From the NCBI RefSeq assembly GCF_007828045.1, contig NZ_VITN01000009.1, positions 62,001-126,000 on the forward strand: a stretch of 64,000 nucleotides of DNA. Direction: 5' to 3'. This DNA is from Nitrospirillum amazonense. GTDB lineage: Bacteria > Pseudomonadota > Alphaproteobacteria > Azospirillales > Azospirillaceae. A program made the position numbers and the translations under genes. Positions 25,287-35,157 of the stretch are shown one piece after another; position 1 is the first letter of the stretch, and each line of letters opens with the position of its first letter. The notes below the pieces were generated by a model. It made no database searches. It was not told the origin of the DNA and saw only the letters and a list, made by a program, of their open reading frames with translations.

Positions 25287-25861
25287 GGACGTTGGCGCTT
25301 CAGCAGGACGTAGAGCGCCCCGCCGCCGCCATGCTGCGGTTGGGCCTGGCGGATGGCCAGCACCAGCGGGCGCAAGGGCGCCTCCCCCAGCCAGCGGGGC
25401 ACGGCCACGCGCAGGATGCCCTTCTCCCGGTCGGTGCCCATATGGACGCCGCCGCCGGAGCCCTTGCCGGTGATGATCAGCAGGGTGCGCCGGCCCTCGC
25501 GGTGGGCGCGGGCGACAAAGGCGTTCAGGGCGCCGTGCGCCTCGGCCTGGGTCATGCCGTGCAGATCCAGCCGGCCGTCGATGACCAGCTGTCCCCGGCG
25601 CAAGCGGTCGTCGGTGCGGCGGTCCAGGCCGGCGCGGGCGCCGAAGACCAACGGGGGATGGACCAGCGGGGCCGCGGGAACCGACTTGGCCGCCGGCGCC
25701 GTCGCCAGCGGCGGGGCGGCGGGCACGGCGGGGGCGGCCTCCACCGGCGCGGGCGGTGGGGGCGGCAGGGGGCCGCCCCGGCGCAGCGGGGCGGCATCGC
25801 GCATGACCTCACGCCACAGGCGGATTTCCTCCGACGTCGGACTGCGGCGCTGGCGGCTCAT
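25283..25861 (-). CDS. Smr-domain protein
   Basis: 192 aa. The C-terminal Smr domain has the motifs LDLHGMTQAEAHGAL and LLIITGKGSGGG, then LRVAVPRWL, as in MutS2-type endonuclease domains. The first 90 residues are Pro/Ala-rich and probably disordered. Start ATG 25861 overlaps the mltA stop codon in an ATGA arrangement, which decides the start. Smr proteins nick DNA or act on RNA in ribosome rescue; the role here is unproven. Confidence 0.92.
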   Translation of the reverse strand: MSRQRRSPTSEEIRLWREVMRDAAPLRRGGPLPPPPPAPVEAAPAVPAAPPLATAPAAKSVPAAPLVHPPLVFGARAGLDRRTDDRLRRGQLVIDGRLDLHGMTQAEAHGALNAFVARAHREGRRTLLIITGKGSGGGVHMGTDREKGILRVAVPRWLGEAPLRPLVLAIRQAQPQHGGGGALYVLLKRQRP

Positions 25862-27078
25862 GAAGACGGTCCGGGCCCGGCGCCGATATTGGCCGGCGTC
25901 ACCGTGCGCGGCAACAGCAGCCAATAGCCGCCCCGGCTTTTCATCAGGCCCGCCCGGTGTTCCGCCTGGGCGCCGTGGCCCCAGAACACGTCGCCGCGCA
26001 CGGGCCCCTGGATGGCGCCGCCGGTGTCCTGCGCCACCATCAGGCGGGACAGGCGCTTGTCCTCATCCTCCGGATCGGTGACGTCCAGCCAGACGGGCAG
26101 GCCGTAGGGCACGTAAGTGTGATCCACCGCCAGCGAGCGGCCGGGGATCAGCGCCACGCCCTGGGCGCCCAGGGGGCCGTCGCCCTCCAGCGCCTTGAAG
26201 AAGACGTAGGACGGGTTGCCTTCCATGGTGGCCTGGGCCTGCGCCGGGTTGGCGGCCAGCCAGGCGCGGATGGACTGCATGGTGACGGCGTCGCGGTCCA
26301 GCTTGCCGTCCGCCGCCATCTGGCGGCCGATGGCGACATAGGGCCAGCCGTTCTGCCCGTCATAGGCCACGCGCATCTCGCCCCCCTCCTCCAGCACCAC
26401 CCGGCCGGAGCCCTGGATGTGCAGAAAGAAGGTGTCGACGGCGTCGTCCAGCCACACCAGCTCCAGCCCCTTGCCGGTCAGGGCGCCAGCATCGATGCGG
26501 CGGCGGTCCTCATAGGGCTTCAGCTTGCCGTCCGTCACGCGGCCGGCGATGCGCTGGCCCTTCAGGCTGTCGCGGAACTCACCCAAATCGACCATCACCA
26601 GATCGGGCGGACGGCGATAGAGCGGTACCGTGTAGCGGCCGTGGCGCGTGCGGCTGCCGCGCAGCTCCGCCTCATAGTATCCGGTGAACAGGCCCTCGGG
26701 ATTGCCGTTGTCGGTGGCGCGCCAGGGCTGGAACCAGCGTTCCAGCGCGGCGCGGGCCATGGCCTCGTTCCCCGGCGGCAGGTTCTTCAGGGCCGAGCAG
26801 GGGGCGTTCCAGTCCTGGGGCTTGCCCGCGACGCCCGAGGTCTGGCGCAACATCTTGTCGCAAGAGCGCAGGATGGCGGGCACGGCCTCCACCACCTTGT
26901 CCGCCTGCCACCCGGGCAGGTCGGCATAGGCGGCCGGCTGCAGCACCAGCTTGGCCCCCGGCGCCGGGCTGGGGGGCGGCGGCTCTTCAGAGGTGAACAG
27001 GGAACAGGCGGTGGTCAGCAGCAGCAGGGCGCCCGCCACGCCGCGCGCCGCGCGGGCGAAAACGGGCCGGCACGGCAT
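25858..27078 (-). CDS. mltA: Membrane-bound lytic murein transglycosylase A
   Basis: 406 aa. Signal peptide with a plausible lipobox (LLLLTTAC near residue 25), so an outer-membrane lipoprotein. The MltA barrel contains FTGYYEAELRGSR and the 3D domain has VAQDTGGAIQGPVRGDVFWGHG, including the catalytic Asp. It cleaves peptidoglycan to 1,6-anhydro-muropeptides. ATG 27078 follows GAGGAA. First gene of the mltA-smr-HTH operon, downstream of a Tim44-type gene. Confidence 0.95.
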   Translation of the reverse strand: MPCRPVFARAARGVAGALLLLTTACSLFTSEEPPPPSPAPGAKLVLQPAAYADLPGWQADKVVEAVPAILRSCDKMLRQTSGVAGKPQDWNAPCSALKNLPPGNEAMARAALERWFQPWRATDNGNPEGLFTGYYEAELRGSRTRHGRYTVPLYRRPPDLVMVDLGEFRDSLKGQRIAGRVTDGKLKPYEDRRRIDAGALTGKGLELVWLDDAVDTFFLHIQGSGRVVLEEGGEMRVAYDGQNGWPYVAIGRQMAADGKLDRDAVTMQSIRAWLAANPAQAQATMEGNPSYVFFKALEGDGPLGAQGVALIPGRSLAVDHTYVPYGLPVWLDVTDPEDEDKRLSRLMVAQDTGGAIQGPVRGDVFWGHGAQAEHRAGLMKSRGGYWLLLPRTVTPANIGAGPGPSS

Positions 27079-27208
27079 GGGCAATGGTTCCTCGCGGGGC
27101 GGCTGGATCGTCAGGTCGAGCCGGACCTTAAAACGGATCGCCGCCGGAAGGAAACACCGGATGCGGGGCGCATCGCGATTTGCGCCGCCATTCGCCCGCT
27201 TAAGCCAT

Positions 27209-27247
27209 GGCCCGTAGTGGGGGCCCGTAGTGGGGGCCCTTAGTGGG
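27209..27247. repeat. Three tandem 13-bp repeats at the 3' end of the tim44-like gene
   Basis: GGCCCGTAGTGGG occurs at 27209-27221 and 27222-27234, with GGCCCTTAGTGGG at 27235-27247. The last copy covers the stop codon of the Tim44-like gene. A simple slippage product is likely. Confidence 0.85.
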
Positions 27248-27968
27248 GAACGCGGGTTTCGACCAGGCGCCAGTTGGGGTCGGACAACCTGGTGTCGCGG
27301 GCGAAGGTCCAGATGTCCACCACCTCGGCCGGGTGCTCGGCGTCGCCATCCAGCACCCGCCCCTGGGCGTCGCGCGTGACGTTGGTCTGGTGGGTGATGA
27401 ACTTCACCGTGCACAGGGCTTGGCCTTCCAGCAGGCGGGCCTGTACCAGGTCCACGGTGTCGAAGGCCTGGATGTGCGCCTCCAGCGTCTCGCCCGCCTG
27501 GGCCCGCGCCTCGATGGCCTTGGCGAAATCGTTATAGACGGCGTCCGCCAGCAGCGGGCGCAGGGCGCCGGTGTCGCCCCGGGCGAAGGCGTCGACGATG
27601 ATGCCGAAGGCGCTTTCGGCGCCCTTCAGGAAACGCCGCTCGTCAAAGCTGGGATCGGCCTGATGGATGCGGGCGAGGCCGGCTTCCAGCGACAGCGGGC
27701 CGTCGTAGTCGGGCGGGGTGACATCGCGCGCCGTGCCCTCGATCACCTTGGGCTGCACCCCCTGGAAGGACGGCGGGCGCACGCCCTGCTGCCCCTGGGT
27801 GGTCGGTCCCTGGGTGGGCCCCTGCGCGGGAGGAACGGCGGTGAAGGGGTTGGGGCGCTCACGCTCCTCCCCCGTCTTGCGGCCCAGCGCCTTGTGCAGC
27901 TGATAGGCCAGGAACACGGCGATCATCGCGAAGATGATGATTTCGAAGAAGTAGGAGTTGTCACCCAT
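27240..27968 (-). CDS. Tim44/TimA-family membrane-associated protein
   Basis: 242 aa. An N-terminal membrane anchor (FFEIIIFAMIAVFLAYQLHKALG) leads into a Pro/Gln/Thr-rich linker. The C-terminal Tim44 domain begins around residue 115 (GLARIHQADPSFDERRFLKGAESAFGIIVDAFARGD) and ends in VVDIWTFARDTRLSDPNWRLVETR. Bacterial Tim44 proteins are likely scaffolds for membrane proteins; the mitochondrial homologue works in protein import. ATG 27968 fixes the start. The gene lies upstream of mltA on the same strand. Confidence 0.93.
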   Translation of the reverse strand: MGDNSYFFEIIIFAMIAVFLAYQLHKALGRKTGEERERPNPFTAVPPAQGPTQGPTTQGQQGVRPPSFQGVQPKVIEGTARDVTPPDYDGPLSLEAGLARIHQADPSFDERRFLKGAESAFGIIVDAFARGDTGALRPLLADAVYNDFAKAIEARAQAGETLEAHIQAFDTVDLVQARLLEGQALCTVKFITHQTNVTRDAQGRVLDGDAEHPAEVVDIWTFARDTRLSDPNWRLVETRVPH

Positions 27969-28132
27969 TGCAGACTTCGAACCTCCGGCGCTTGAAATCA
28001 GCCCGCGTTCCAGGCCCAATCGGCACCTGGATACGGGGCCCCCGCCCCACCATGTTAAGACCGAACACCCGGTTGTCATTACGGGCGGCCCTCTCGCTGT
28101 AGATAGGCGGCGCCCGAAGAAAGAGCAAGCTT

Positions 28133-28615
28133 ATGCGCCTTCCCCTTTTTCTCATCGCGTATCTTCTGGCGGAAATCGCCGCTTTCGCCTGGGTGGGGGA
28201 GAAGGTGGGCGTGCTGGGCACCGTGGCCCTGGTGGTGCTGTCCACCATCGTCGGCCTGTGGCTGGTGCAGCGCCAGGGTCTGGACGCCCTGCGCAAGGTC
28301 GCGGGGTCGACCCCGGGCGAGGCGCCCGTGGTGGCATGGGACGGCCTGTGCCTGGCCACCGCCGGCGTGCTGTTCGCCGTGCCCGGCTTCCTCAGCGATT
28401 TGGCCGGGCTTGCCCTGCTGGTCCCGCCGGTGCGCCGCGCCCTGCTGGGCCAGGCCCAGCGGCTGTCGGGCGCCCGCTTCACCGTCCGGACCACCGATGG
28501 CAGGATGAATGGAGGCGGCACCTATGGCAGCCCGGCCCGCCCCACCACCGTCATCGATGGCGACTTCGTGGATGTCACCAAGCCGGACCAAGGCCCCACG
28601 CTGCCCAAGGAATGA
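28133..28615 (+). CDS. fxsA: FxsA-family membrane protein
   Basis: 160 aa. N-terminal FxsA domain with four hydrophobic segments: a first helix with FLIAYLLAEIAAFAWVG, the LSTIVGLWLVQRQGLDAL motif and PGFLSDLAGLALLVPPVRRAL. FxsA suppresses F-exclusion of phage T7 in E. coli; the physiological role is unknown. It is divergent from the Tim44-like gene, a conserved alphaproteobacterial arrangement, but the usual downstream secB is absent and mutS lies convergent instead. Confidence 0.93.
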   Translation: MRLPLFLIAYLLAEIAAFAWVGEKVGVLGTVALVVLSTIVGLWLVQRQGLDALRKVAGSTPGEAPVVAWDGLCLATAGVLFAVPGFLSDLAGLALLVPPVRRALLGQAQRLSGARFTVRTTDGRMNGGGTYGSPARPTTVIDGDFVDVTKPDQGPTLPKE

Positions 28616-28630
28616 GGCACCCGCCCGGCG

Positions 28631-31354
28631 TCAGGGAGCGCCCTGCACCAACCCCTTCAGCCGGTACAGCTCTTCCAGTGCCTGGCGCGGCGTCAGCTCA
28701 TCCGGGCTGACGGACTTCAGCGCGGCCAGCGCCGGCGATTCCGGCGGCGGCGCCGCGGCAGGTTCCGGCGCGCGGCGCACGGGCGCGCTGAACAGGGGCA
28801 GGTCGTCGGCCAGACGCGTCACGGCGCTGCCCTGGTCACCCGCCTCCAGGATGGCCAGCACCTCCTCCGCCCGGCTGATGACCGTGGCCGGCAGCCCGGC
28901 CAGGCGGGCCACGTGGATGCCATAGCTGCGGTCGGCGGCGCCGGCGGCCACCTCATGCAGGAACACCACGTCGCCCTGCCATTCCTTGATGCGCATGGTG
29001 TGGCAGGCCAGGGACGGCAGCTTGGACGACAGGGTCGTCAGCTCATGGTAGTGGGTGGCGAACAAGGCACGGCAGCGCGTGACCTCGTGCAGGTGCTCCA
29101 CCGCCGCCCAGGCGATGGACAGGCCATCGAAGGTGGCGGTGCCGCGCCCGATCTCATCCAGGATGACCAGGCTGCGCCCCGTGGCCTGGTTCAGGATGGC
29201 CGCCGTCTCCACCATTTCCACCATGAAGGTGGATCGGCCGCGCGCCAGGTCGTCGGCCGCCCCCACGCGGCTGAACAGCCGGTCGACGGCGCCGATGTGG
29301 GCGGCATCGGCGGGTACGAAGCTGCCCATCTGCGCCAGCACGGCCACCAGGGCGTTCTGGCGCAGGAAGGTCGACTTACCGGCCATGTTGGGGCCGGTCA
29401 GCAGCCACAGGCGGTTGGCGTCCGACAGGTCACAGTCGTTGGCGACGAAGGGCCCGCTGGCAGCGGCCACCAGCGCCGCCTCCACCACCGGATGCCGGCC
29501 GCGCACGATGCGGAATTCGCGACTGTCGTCCACCACCGGGCGGCACCAGCGGCATTCCACCGCGATGTCGGCCAGCGAGGTCGCCACGTCCAGCGACGCC
29601 AGCGCCTGCGCGGTGGAGGCGATGTCGTCAGCCCGGGCCAGCACCGCCTGGGTCAGCTCCTCGAACAGGGCCAGTTCCAGGGCCAGCGCCTTGTCCCCCG
29701 CCTCCGCCACGCGGCGTTCCAGGTCCGACAGCTCCACCGTGGTGAAGCGCATGGCATTGGCCAGGGTCTGGCGGTGGATGTAGGTGCCGCGCTGCTCCGC
29801 CGCCATCAGCTTGTCGCCGTGCTGGGCGGTGACCTCGATGTAATAGCCCAGCACGTTGTTGTGCCGGATCTTCAAGGTGTTGATGCCCGTGTCCCCGGCA
29901 TAGCGGGCCTGAAGGTTGGCGATCAGGCGGCGCGAGTCGTCGCGCAACTCCTTCAGCTCGTCCAGGGGGGCGGAATAGCCCTGGGCGATGAAGCCGCCGT
30001 CACGGGCGTTCAGCGGCAGGTCGGGCCCTAGGGCCGCCACCAGCATGGACACCAGGTCGGCCGGCACCTTCACGCCGTGCAGGGCGTCCAGCAGCCCGGG
30101 GGGCAGTGGCGGCTCCAGGGCGCCGCGCAACGCCTCGGCCGGGAAGGTGTCGCAGATGTCGCGGGCGCGGCCCAGGCCGTCACGCACCCCCGCCAGGTCG
30201 CGCGGGCTGCCCCGGCCCAGGCTGAGGCGGGACAGGGCGCGCTCGATATCCGGCGCCCGGCCCAGGTGCGCGCGGATGTCGGCCCGCAGACCGCCCTGTT
30301 CCACGAAATAGGCCACCGTGTCCAGGCGCCGGCCCACGGCCGCCGGGTCGGTGAGGGGGGAGGCCAGGTGGGCCGCCAGCAGGCGGGCGCCGGCGCCGGT
30401 GACCGTGCGGTCGATGGCGCCCAGGAGGCTGCCGCGCTTCTCGCCCGTCAGCGTGCGGCTGAGTTCCAGGTTGCGGCGCGACGCCGGGTCGATCTCCATG
30501 ACCGCGCCCAGCGCCAGGCGGCGCGGCCGGTCCAGGCGGGGCACCCGGCCCTTCTGCGTCAGCTCCACATAATCGACCAGGGAGCCGGCGGCCGCCACCT
30601 CCGCCCGGCTGAAGCTGCCGAAGGCGTCCAGCGTGCCCACGCCGTAGAGGTCCAGCAGGCGCTGGCGGCCGTTCTCGCTGTCGAATCGGGCGTTAGGCTG
30701 CACCGTCAGCTGGTCGCGCCACTCGGCCCACAGCTCGAACAGCTCCGGCTGCTGTGTCAGGCGTTCGGACACCAGCAGCTCACCCGGCGCCAGCCGGGCC
30801 AGCGCCGCCGGCAGGGCCGCCCGCTCCACCGGCTGCAGGGTCAGCTCACCCGTCGACAGGTCCAGCCAGGCCAGGCCCAGGGCGCCGCCCACCTCGGCCA
30901 GTGCTGCCAGGTAGTTGTTGGACCGGGCGTCCAGCAGCCCGTCCTCGGTGATGGTGCCGGGGGTGACGACGCGCACCACCTCGCGCCGCACCACCGCCTT
31001 GCCGCCGCGCTTGCGCGCCTCCGCCGGGTCCTCGGTCTGCTCGCAGATGGCGACGCGGAAGCCCAGGCGGATGAGGCGGGACAGATAGTTCTCGTGCGAG
31101 TGCACCGGCACGCCGCACATGGGGATCTCCTCCCCCAGATGCAGGCCGCGCTTGGTCAGCGTGATGTCCAGCGCGCGGGCGGCGGCCACCGCGTCGTCGA
31201 AGAACATCTCGTAGAAATCGCCCATGCGGTAGAACAGCAGGGCACCCGGATGCTGGGCCTTGATCTCCAGGTACTGCGCCATCATGGGCGTGACGCCCTG
31301 GTTGGCGGCCCCCTGGCTGGCGGCTGGCGAGGCGATGTCGGTGGTGTCGGGCAC
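28631..31354 (-). CDS. mutS: DNA mismatch repair protein MutS
   Basis: 907 aa. Domain I carries the mismatch-contact motif [15 protein letters not shown]. The ATPase domain has Walker [10 protein letters not shown], Walker [10 protein letters not shown] and the signature [16 protein letters not shown], then a C-terminal tail with a tetramerisation-like helix ending LKGLVQGAP. All catalytic residues are in place. The start ATG 31354 adds about 25 residues before the conserved MMAQYLEIK start of canonical MutS, and a start at one of the in-frame downstream methionines is possible. Confidence 0.97.
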   Translation of the reverse strand: MPDTTDIASPAASQGAANQGVTPMMAQYLEIKAQHPGALLFYRMGDFYEMFFDDAVAAARALDITLTKRGLHLGEEIPMCGVPVHSHENYLSRLIRLGFRVAICEQTEDPAEARKRGGKAVVRREVVRVVTPGTITEDGLLDARSNNYLAALAEVGGALGLAWLDLSTGELTLQPVERAALPAALARLAPGELLVSERLTQQPELFELWAEWRDQLTVQPNARFDSENGRQRLLDLYGVGTLDAFGSFSRAEVAAAGSLVDYVELTQKGRVPRLDRPRRLALGAVMEIDPASRRNLELSRTLTGEKRGSLLGAIDRTVTGAGARLLAAHLASPLTDPAAVGRRLDTVAYFVEQGGLRADIRAHLGRAPDIERALSRLSLGRGSPRDLAGVRDGLGRARDICDTFPAEALRGALEPPLPPGLLDALHGVKVPADLVSMLVAALGPDLPLNARDGGFIAQGYSAPLDELKELRDDSRRLIANLQARYAGDTGINTLKIRHNNVLGYYIEVTAQHGDKLMAAEQRGTYIHRQTLANAMRFTTVELSDLERRVAEAGDKALALELALFEELTQAVLARADDIASTAQALASLDVATSLADIAVECRWCRPVVDDSREFRIVRGRHPVVEAALVAAASGPFVANDCDLSDANRLWLLTGPNMAGKSTFLRQNALVAVLAQMGSFVPADAAHIGAVDRLFSRVGAADDLARGRSTFMVEMVETAAILNQATGRSLVILDEIGRGTATFDGLSIAWAAVEHLHEVTRCRALFATHYHELTTLSSKLPSLACHTMRIKEWQGDVVFLHEVAAGAADRSYGIHVARLAGLPATVISRAEEVLAILEAGDQGSAVTRLADDLPLFSAPVRRAPEPAAAPPPESPALAALKSVSPDELTPRQALEELYRLKGLVQGAP

Positions 31355-31433
31355 GGCTACTAAATCCGGTAGGGCGGGGACGATAGGGCCCTTAGGTATA
31401 GCGCCCCCGGCCCGCCAAGCCGAGTCCGTTTAC

Positions 31434-31934
31434 CTAGCCCGCCTTGCGCCCCAGCCGGCGGTGCACCTCGTCCAGCAGGCCGTCGGCCGCGGCCTCGATC
31501 AAGTCCAGCACGGTGTCGAACTGGTCCTCCGACCCGTAATAGGGATCGGGCACGTCATGGCCCTTGTGGTCGGGGGCGTAGTCCAGGAACAGTTGCACCC
31601 GGTCGCGACGCTTGGGCGGCGCCAGGCGGCGCAGGAAATCCAGATGATCGCGGTCCATGGCCAGCACCATGTCGTACCGCTCGAAATCATCCGCGTCCAC
31701 GCGGCGCGCGCGCAGCGCCGACAGGTCGACGCCGCGATGGCGCGCCGCCTCCACCGCCCGGATGTCCGGCGCCTCCCCCACGTGATAGCCATGGGTGCCG
31801 GCGCTGGCCACCGTCACATCATCGGCCAGGCCATCCATGACCAAGCGGCGGCGCATCACGCCCTCCGCCGTGGGGGAGCGGCAGATGTTGCCCGTGCAAA
31901 CGAACAGGATTGAAATTTTCCGATTATTTTCCAA
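31434..31934 (-). CDS. Low-molecular-weight protein-tyrosine phosphatase
   Basis: 166 aa if the TTG at 31934 is used. The P-loop CTGNICRS lies at the N-terminus and the catalytic Asp in DVPDPYYGSEDQF. AAGGG lies 7 nt upstream of TTG 31934; ATG 31967 would add 11 residues. Homologues dephosphorylate protein Tyr, often on exopolysaccharide kinases, or act as arsenate reductase; the DPYYG form favours tyrosine phosphatase. No kinase gene is nearby. Confidence 0.92.
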   Translation of the reverse strand: MENNRKISILFVCTGNICRSPTAEGVMRRRLVMDGLADDVTVASAGTHGYHVGEAPDIRAVEAARHRGVDLSALRARRVDADDFERYDMVLAMDRDHLDFLRRLAPPKRRDRVQLFLDYAPDHKGHDVPDPYYGSEDQFDTVLDLIEAAADGLLDEVHRRLGRKAG

Positions 31935-32155
31935 TGCCTTACCCTTATTCCGGGAGTGCCAAGACATCTGCGGCGACTGTAGCAACGTCGGACCCGGGAA
32001 TCAAATGCTCACCCGATCCCCCTCTCCAAGAAGGTAGGCCCGCGACATCCGGACCACCCCTTCCCGCTTGCCGGGCCGCGCGGCGCCGCCCAAGATGCGC
32101 CCGTCCCGCCGGTGGCAGCCGCCGGGGTACGGCAACGCGGCAGGATACAGGTCCC

Positions 32156-32824
32156 ATGCCCCTTATCGACGTCACCGGTCTGCGCCACGCCATCGCGGGC
32201 CGGCCGGTGCTGGACATTCCCCATTGGTCGGTCGAGGCCGGCCGGCACTGCCTGCTGCTGGGCCCCAGCGGCAGCGGTAAGACCACCCTGATCCACGCCC
32301 TGGCCGGGCTGAAGCGGCCGGACCAGGGGCGCATCCTGCTGGACGGCCAGGCGGTGTGGGACCTGGACGCCGCCGCCCGCGACCATGCGCGGGGCCGCCT
32401 GATCGGCATCGTCTTCCAGACCCTGCACCTGGTGGCGGCACTGGACGTGGGCCAGAACCTGCATCTGGCGCGCTGGCTGGCCGGCCTGCCGCGCGACGCG
32501 GGGGCCGTGGCCCGGGCGCTGGACCGCGTGGGCCTGGGCAACCGCCTGGCCGCCAAGCCGGAACACCTGAGCCAGGGGGAGAAGCAGCGCGTGGCCATCG
32601 CCCGCGCCGTGGTGACGGGGCCGAAGCTGATCCTGGCGGATGAGCCGACCTCCGCCCTGGATGACGAGAATTGCGGGCTGGTCCTGGACCTGCTGCTGGA
32701 ACAGGCGGATGGGTGCGGCGCCACCTTGCTGGTGGCCACCCATGACGAGCGCACCCGCGCCCGGATATCCGACCGGCTGGAATTGCCGAAATTGAGCACC
32801 GCCGTGGACGGTCACGCCGCATGA
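32156..32824 (+). CDS. ABC transporter ATP-binding protein (MacB/LolD type)
   Basis: 222 aa. Walker A GPSGSGKTT, Q-loop VFQTLHLV, signature LSQGEKQRV and Walker B LILADEPTSALD are all intact, as is the switch His (ATHDERT). Its stop overlaps the start of the permease gene by 4 bp, so both are coupled. The LolD/MacB-like sequence predicts a type VII (mechanotransmission) ABC system rather than a classical importer. Start chosen at ATG 32156. Confidence 0.93.
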   Translation: MPLIDVTGLRHAIAGRPVLDIPHWSVEAGRHCLLLGPSGSGKTTLIHALAGLKRPDQGRILLDGQAVWDLDAAARDHARGRLIGIVFQTLHLVAALDVGQNLHLARWLAGLPRDAGAVARALDRVGLGNRLAAKPEHLSQGEKQRVAIARAVVTGPKLILADEPTSALDDENCGLVLDLLLEQADGCGATLLVATHDERTRARISDRLELPKLSTAVDGHAA

Positions 32825-34059
32825 ACACCCTTGGCTTGGCGTGGGCCTATCTGAAGCGCTCGGCCCTCACCACCGCGCTCAACGTGGCGCTGCTGGCGCT
32901 GGGCACCGGCACCATCGTTGTGCTGATCCTGGTGGGCACGCAGGTGCAGGACCGCCTGGCCAAGGACGCCGCCGGGATCGACCTGGTGGTGGGCGCCAAG
33001 GGCAGCCCGCTGCAGCTGATCCTGTCGGCGCTGTACCAGATCGACATCCCCACGGGGAACATCCCGCTGTCGCAGGCGCAGGCCCTGGCGTCCGACCCGT
33101 TGGTGGCCCGGGCCGTCCCCCTGGCCCTGGGCGACAGTTTCCGGGGATACCGCATCGTCGGCACCGACCCGGCCTTCGTCGCCCTGCGCCATGCCCAGGT
33201 GGCGATGGGCCGGCTGTGGCAGGCGCCCATGGAGGCGACGGTGGGCGCCCAGGTGGCCCGGGCCGCCGGCCTGAAGGTGGGCGACCAGTTCAACGGCAAC
33301 CATGGCCTGTCGGCCGGCGGGGCGGTGCATGAGGGCACGCCCTACACCGTGGTGGGCATCCTGGCCCCCACCGGCGGCGTGGTGGACCGCCTGGTGCTGA
33401 CCCCCATCGACAGCGTGTGGGCGGTGCACGACGCCCACCACCATCATCCCGACGACGCGCATGAGGCGCATGACCATTTGGCGGAGGGTGCCCAGCCGGC
33501 CCAGCAAGCACCCGAGCGCGAGGTGACCTCCGTCCTGCTGCGCTACCGGTCCCCCATCGCGGCCGCCCTGCTGCCCCGGCGCATCAACACCGGCAGCGCC
33601 ATGCAGGCGGCCTCGCCGGCGGCGGAGATGACGCGGCTGCTGTCCTTGGTGGGCATCGGCACGGACACGGTGCGCGGCTTCGGCCTGCTGCTGGTCGCCT
33701 CCTCCGCGCTCAGCATCTTCGTGGCGCTCTACAACGCCACCCAGGCGCGGCGGTACGACCTGGCGGTCATGCGCGCCCTGGGCGCCACCCGTACCCGCAT
33801 CTCCTGCCTGCTGCTGACCGAGGCGCTGGCCATGGGCGCGGCAGGCACCGCCCTGGGCCTGGCGCTGGGCCATGGCGCGGTGGAACTGGCGGGCCGCCTG
33901 GTGCCCCAGGCCCGCGACATGGGCATCACAGGACTCCAGTTTCCGGCTACGGAACCCTATCTTCTTGTCCTGGCGGCCGGCCTGTCGGTGCTGGCCGCCC
34001 TGGTTCCGGCGGTCCAGGCCTATCGCACGGATGTGTCGGCGGTGCTGTCGCGGGGGTGA
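32821..34059 (+). CDS. FtsX/MacB-type ABC permease with a His/Asp-rich loop
   Basis: 412 aa. One N-terminal membrane helix, a periplasmic domain, then three helices with the FtsX pattern near the C-terminus (LLLVASSALSIFVALYNATQARRYDLAVMRALGATRTRI and PATEPYLLVLAAGLSVLAALVPAVQAYRTD). Around residues 200-222 there is an unusual loop, VHDAHHHHPDDAHEAHDHL, with eight histidines. That is a likely metal-binding site in the periplasm. It is the middle gene of a tight three-gene set. Confidence 0.9.
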   Translation: MNTLGLAWAYLKRSALTTALNVALLALGTGTIVVLILVGTQVQDRLAKDAAGIDLVVGAKGSPLQLILSALYQIDIPTGNIPLSQAQALASDPLVARAVPLALGDSFRGYRIVGTDPAFVALRHAQVAMGRLWQAPMEATVGAQVARAAGLKVGDQFNGNHGLSAGGAVHEGTPYTVVGILAPTGGVVDRLVLTPIDSVWAVHDAHHHHPDDAHEAHDHLAEGAQPAQQAPEREVTSVLLRYRSPIAAALLPRRINTGSAMQAASPAAEMTRLLSLVGIGTDTVRGFGLLLVASSALSIFVALYNATQARRYDLAVMRALGATRTRISCLLLTEALAMGAAGTALGLALGHGAVELAGRLVPQARDMGITGLQFPATEPYLLVLAAGLSVLAALVPAVQAYRTDVSAVLSRG

Positions 34060-34140
34060 CCCTCCGCTGCACACCCAGCCCTTAATCGGCCACGATTGGG
34101 GCCAACAAAGCATTTGGCAGTTGCGAGAAAGGATTTCGCC

Positions 34141-34671
34141 ATGACGGTTCAGGCCAAGCGCACATTCGCCGCCGCCCTGATGATGGCGGCAATCGTCGCG
34201 GGGGCGCCCGCCCTGGCGGCCGACAAGAAGGTGGCATCGGTCACGCCCCCGGCGCCGGCGCCGGGGACGGCAGCATCCGTGCAGGCCAACATCCCCAAGG
34301 CCACCCTGGGCTGGGACAAGCTGGCCGACGTCAAGGAAGTGCACAGCATGGACAACGGCCTGCTGCGCGTGCGCGCCGCCTTCGGGCCGGCGGTGCAGGC
34401 GCTGGAGGGCAAGCCCCTGACCATCGCCGGCTTCATCATCCCGCTGGAGCAGAAGGAGAAGTCCGGCCATTTCCTGCTGAGCGCCATGGCGCCCAGCTGC
34501 CCCTTCTGCCCGCCGCCCGGGCCCGCCGACCTGATGGAGGTGAAGACCAGCGCCCCCATCGCCATGACCAACGAGCCCATCACCCTGACGGGCACGCTGC
34601 ACATGGTGGGCGATGACGACAACGGCCTGTACTACCGCTTGGGCGACGCCACCCTGCAGGCGGGGAGCTAA
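34141..34671 (+). CDS. DUF3299 secreted protein linked to the ABC transporter
   Basis: 176 aa. Signal peptide MTVQAKRTFAAALMMAAIVAGAPALA. The mature part has the DUF3299 pattern: KPLTIAGFIIPLEQ, then FLLSAMAPSCPFCPPPGPADLMEV with two cysteines, then PITLTGTLH. In other bacteria DUF3299 proteins accompany FtsX-type ABC systems implicated in zinc handling (I recall the Vibrio Zrg cluster). It starts 81 bp after the permease and is probably co-transcribed. The C-terminal 4 bp overlap the end of the convergent MAPEG gene. Confidence 0.85.
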   Translation: MTVQAKRTFAAALMMAAIVAGAPALAADKKVASVTPPAPAPGTAASVQANIPKATLGWDKLADVKEVHSMDNGLLRVRAAFGPAVQALEGKPLTIAGFIIPLEQKEKSGHFLLSAMAPSCPFCPPPGPADLMEVKTSAPIAMTNEPITLTGTLHMVGDDDNGLYYRLGDATLQAGS

Positions 34672-35066
34672 ATCCCCAGCAGGTAGCGCACCAGGCCGAT
34701 GAGGCTGCCGACCAGCAGCACCGAGGTGCCGAACAGCGCCAGGCCGAAGCCGGCGGCGCGCTTCTTGGCATCGGCATAGTAGGTCACGGCGTACAGCACG
34801 CGGCCGATGGGCCATGCCAGGCCGATCACCGCCGCCTGGTGGTCACCCCAGATGTTGGCGAACAGCCACAGGCCGGGGAGGAACAGCACGATCTGCTCCA
34901 GGGTGTTCACCTGCACGCGCAGCACCCGCTGGAAGGCCGGCGGGCCGTCCACCGACGGCGCCTCCACCCCATGCCGGGTGCGCGCCCGGCTCACCTGCCC
35001 GATGGTCCAGAAATAGACGAACAATGCCAGAAGCGTGACCAGACCGGTCCACACGAAGGCCGCCAT
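34668..35066 (-). CDS. MAPEG-family membrane protein
   Basis: 132 aa from ATG 35066, a length typical of MAPEG. Four hydrophobic helices, with VEAPSVDGPPAFQRVLRVQVNTLEQIVLFLPGLWLFAN containing the family's R-x-x-x-N-x-x-E motif. Eukaryotic relatives are glutathione transferases and leukotriene synthases; bacterial roles are unknown. The start choice is supported by a G-rich stretch 8-12 nt upstream. It overlaps the convergent DUF3299 gene by 4 bp. Confidence 0.9.
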   Translation of the reverse strand: MAAFVWTGLVTLLALFVYFWTIGQVSRARTRHGVEAPSVDGPPAFQRVLRVQVNTLEQIVLFLPGLWLFANIWGDHQAAVIGLAWPIGRVLYAVTYYADAKKRAAGFGLALFGTSVLLVGSLIGLVRYLLGI

Positions 35067-35157
35067 AACCCCATCCCCCATCTTTCGGCCGGCGGCGCCC
35101 AGGCCGCCCGCCCCTCGTTTCTTATATCGGCGCCAACCCCAATCTGGCCCCCCAAAC

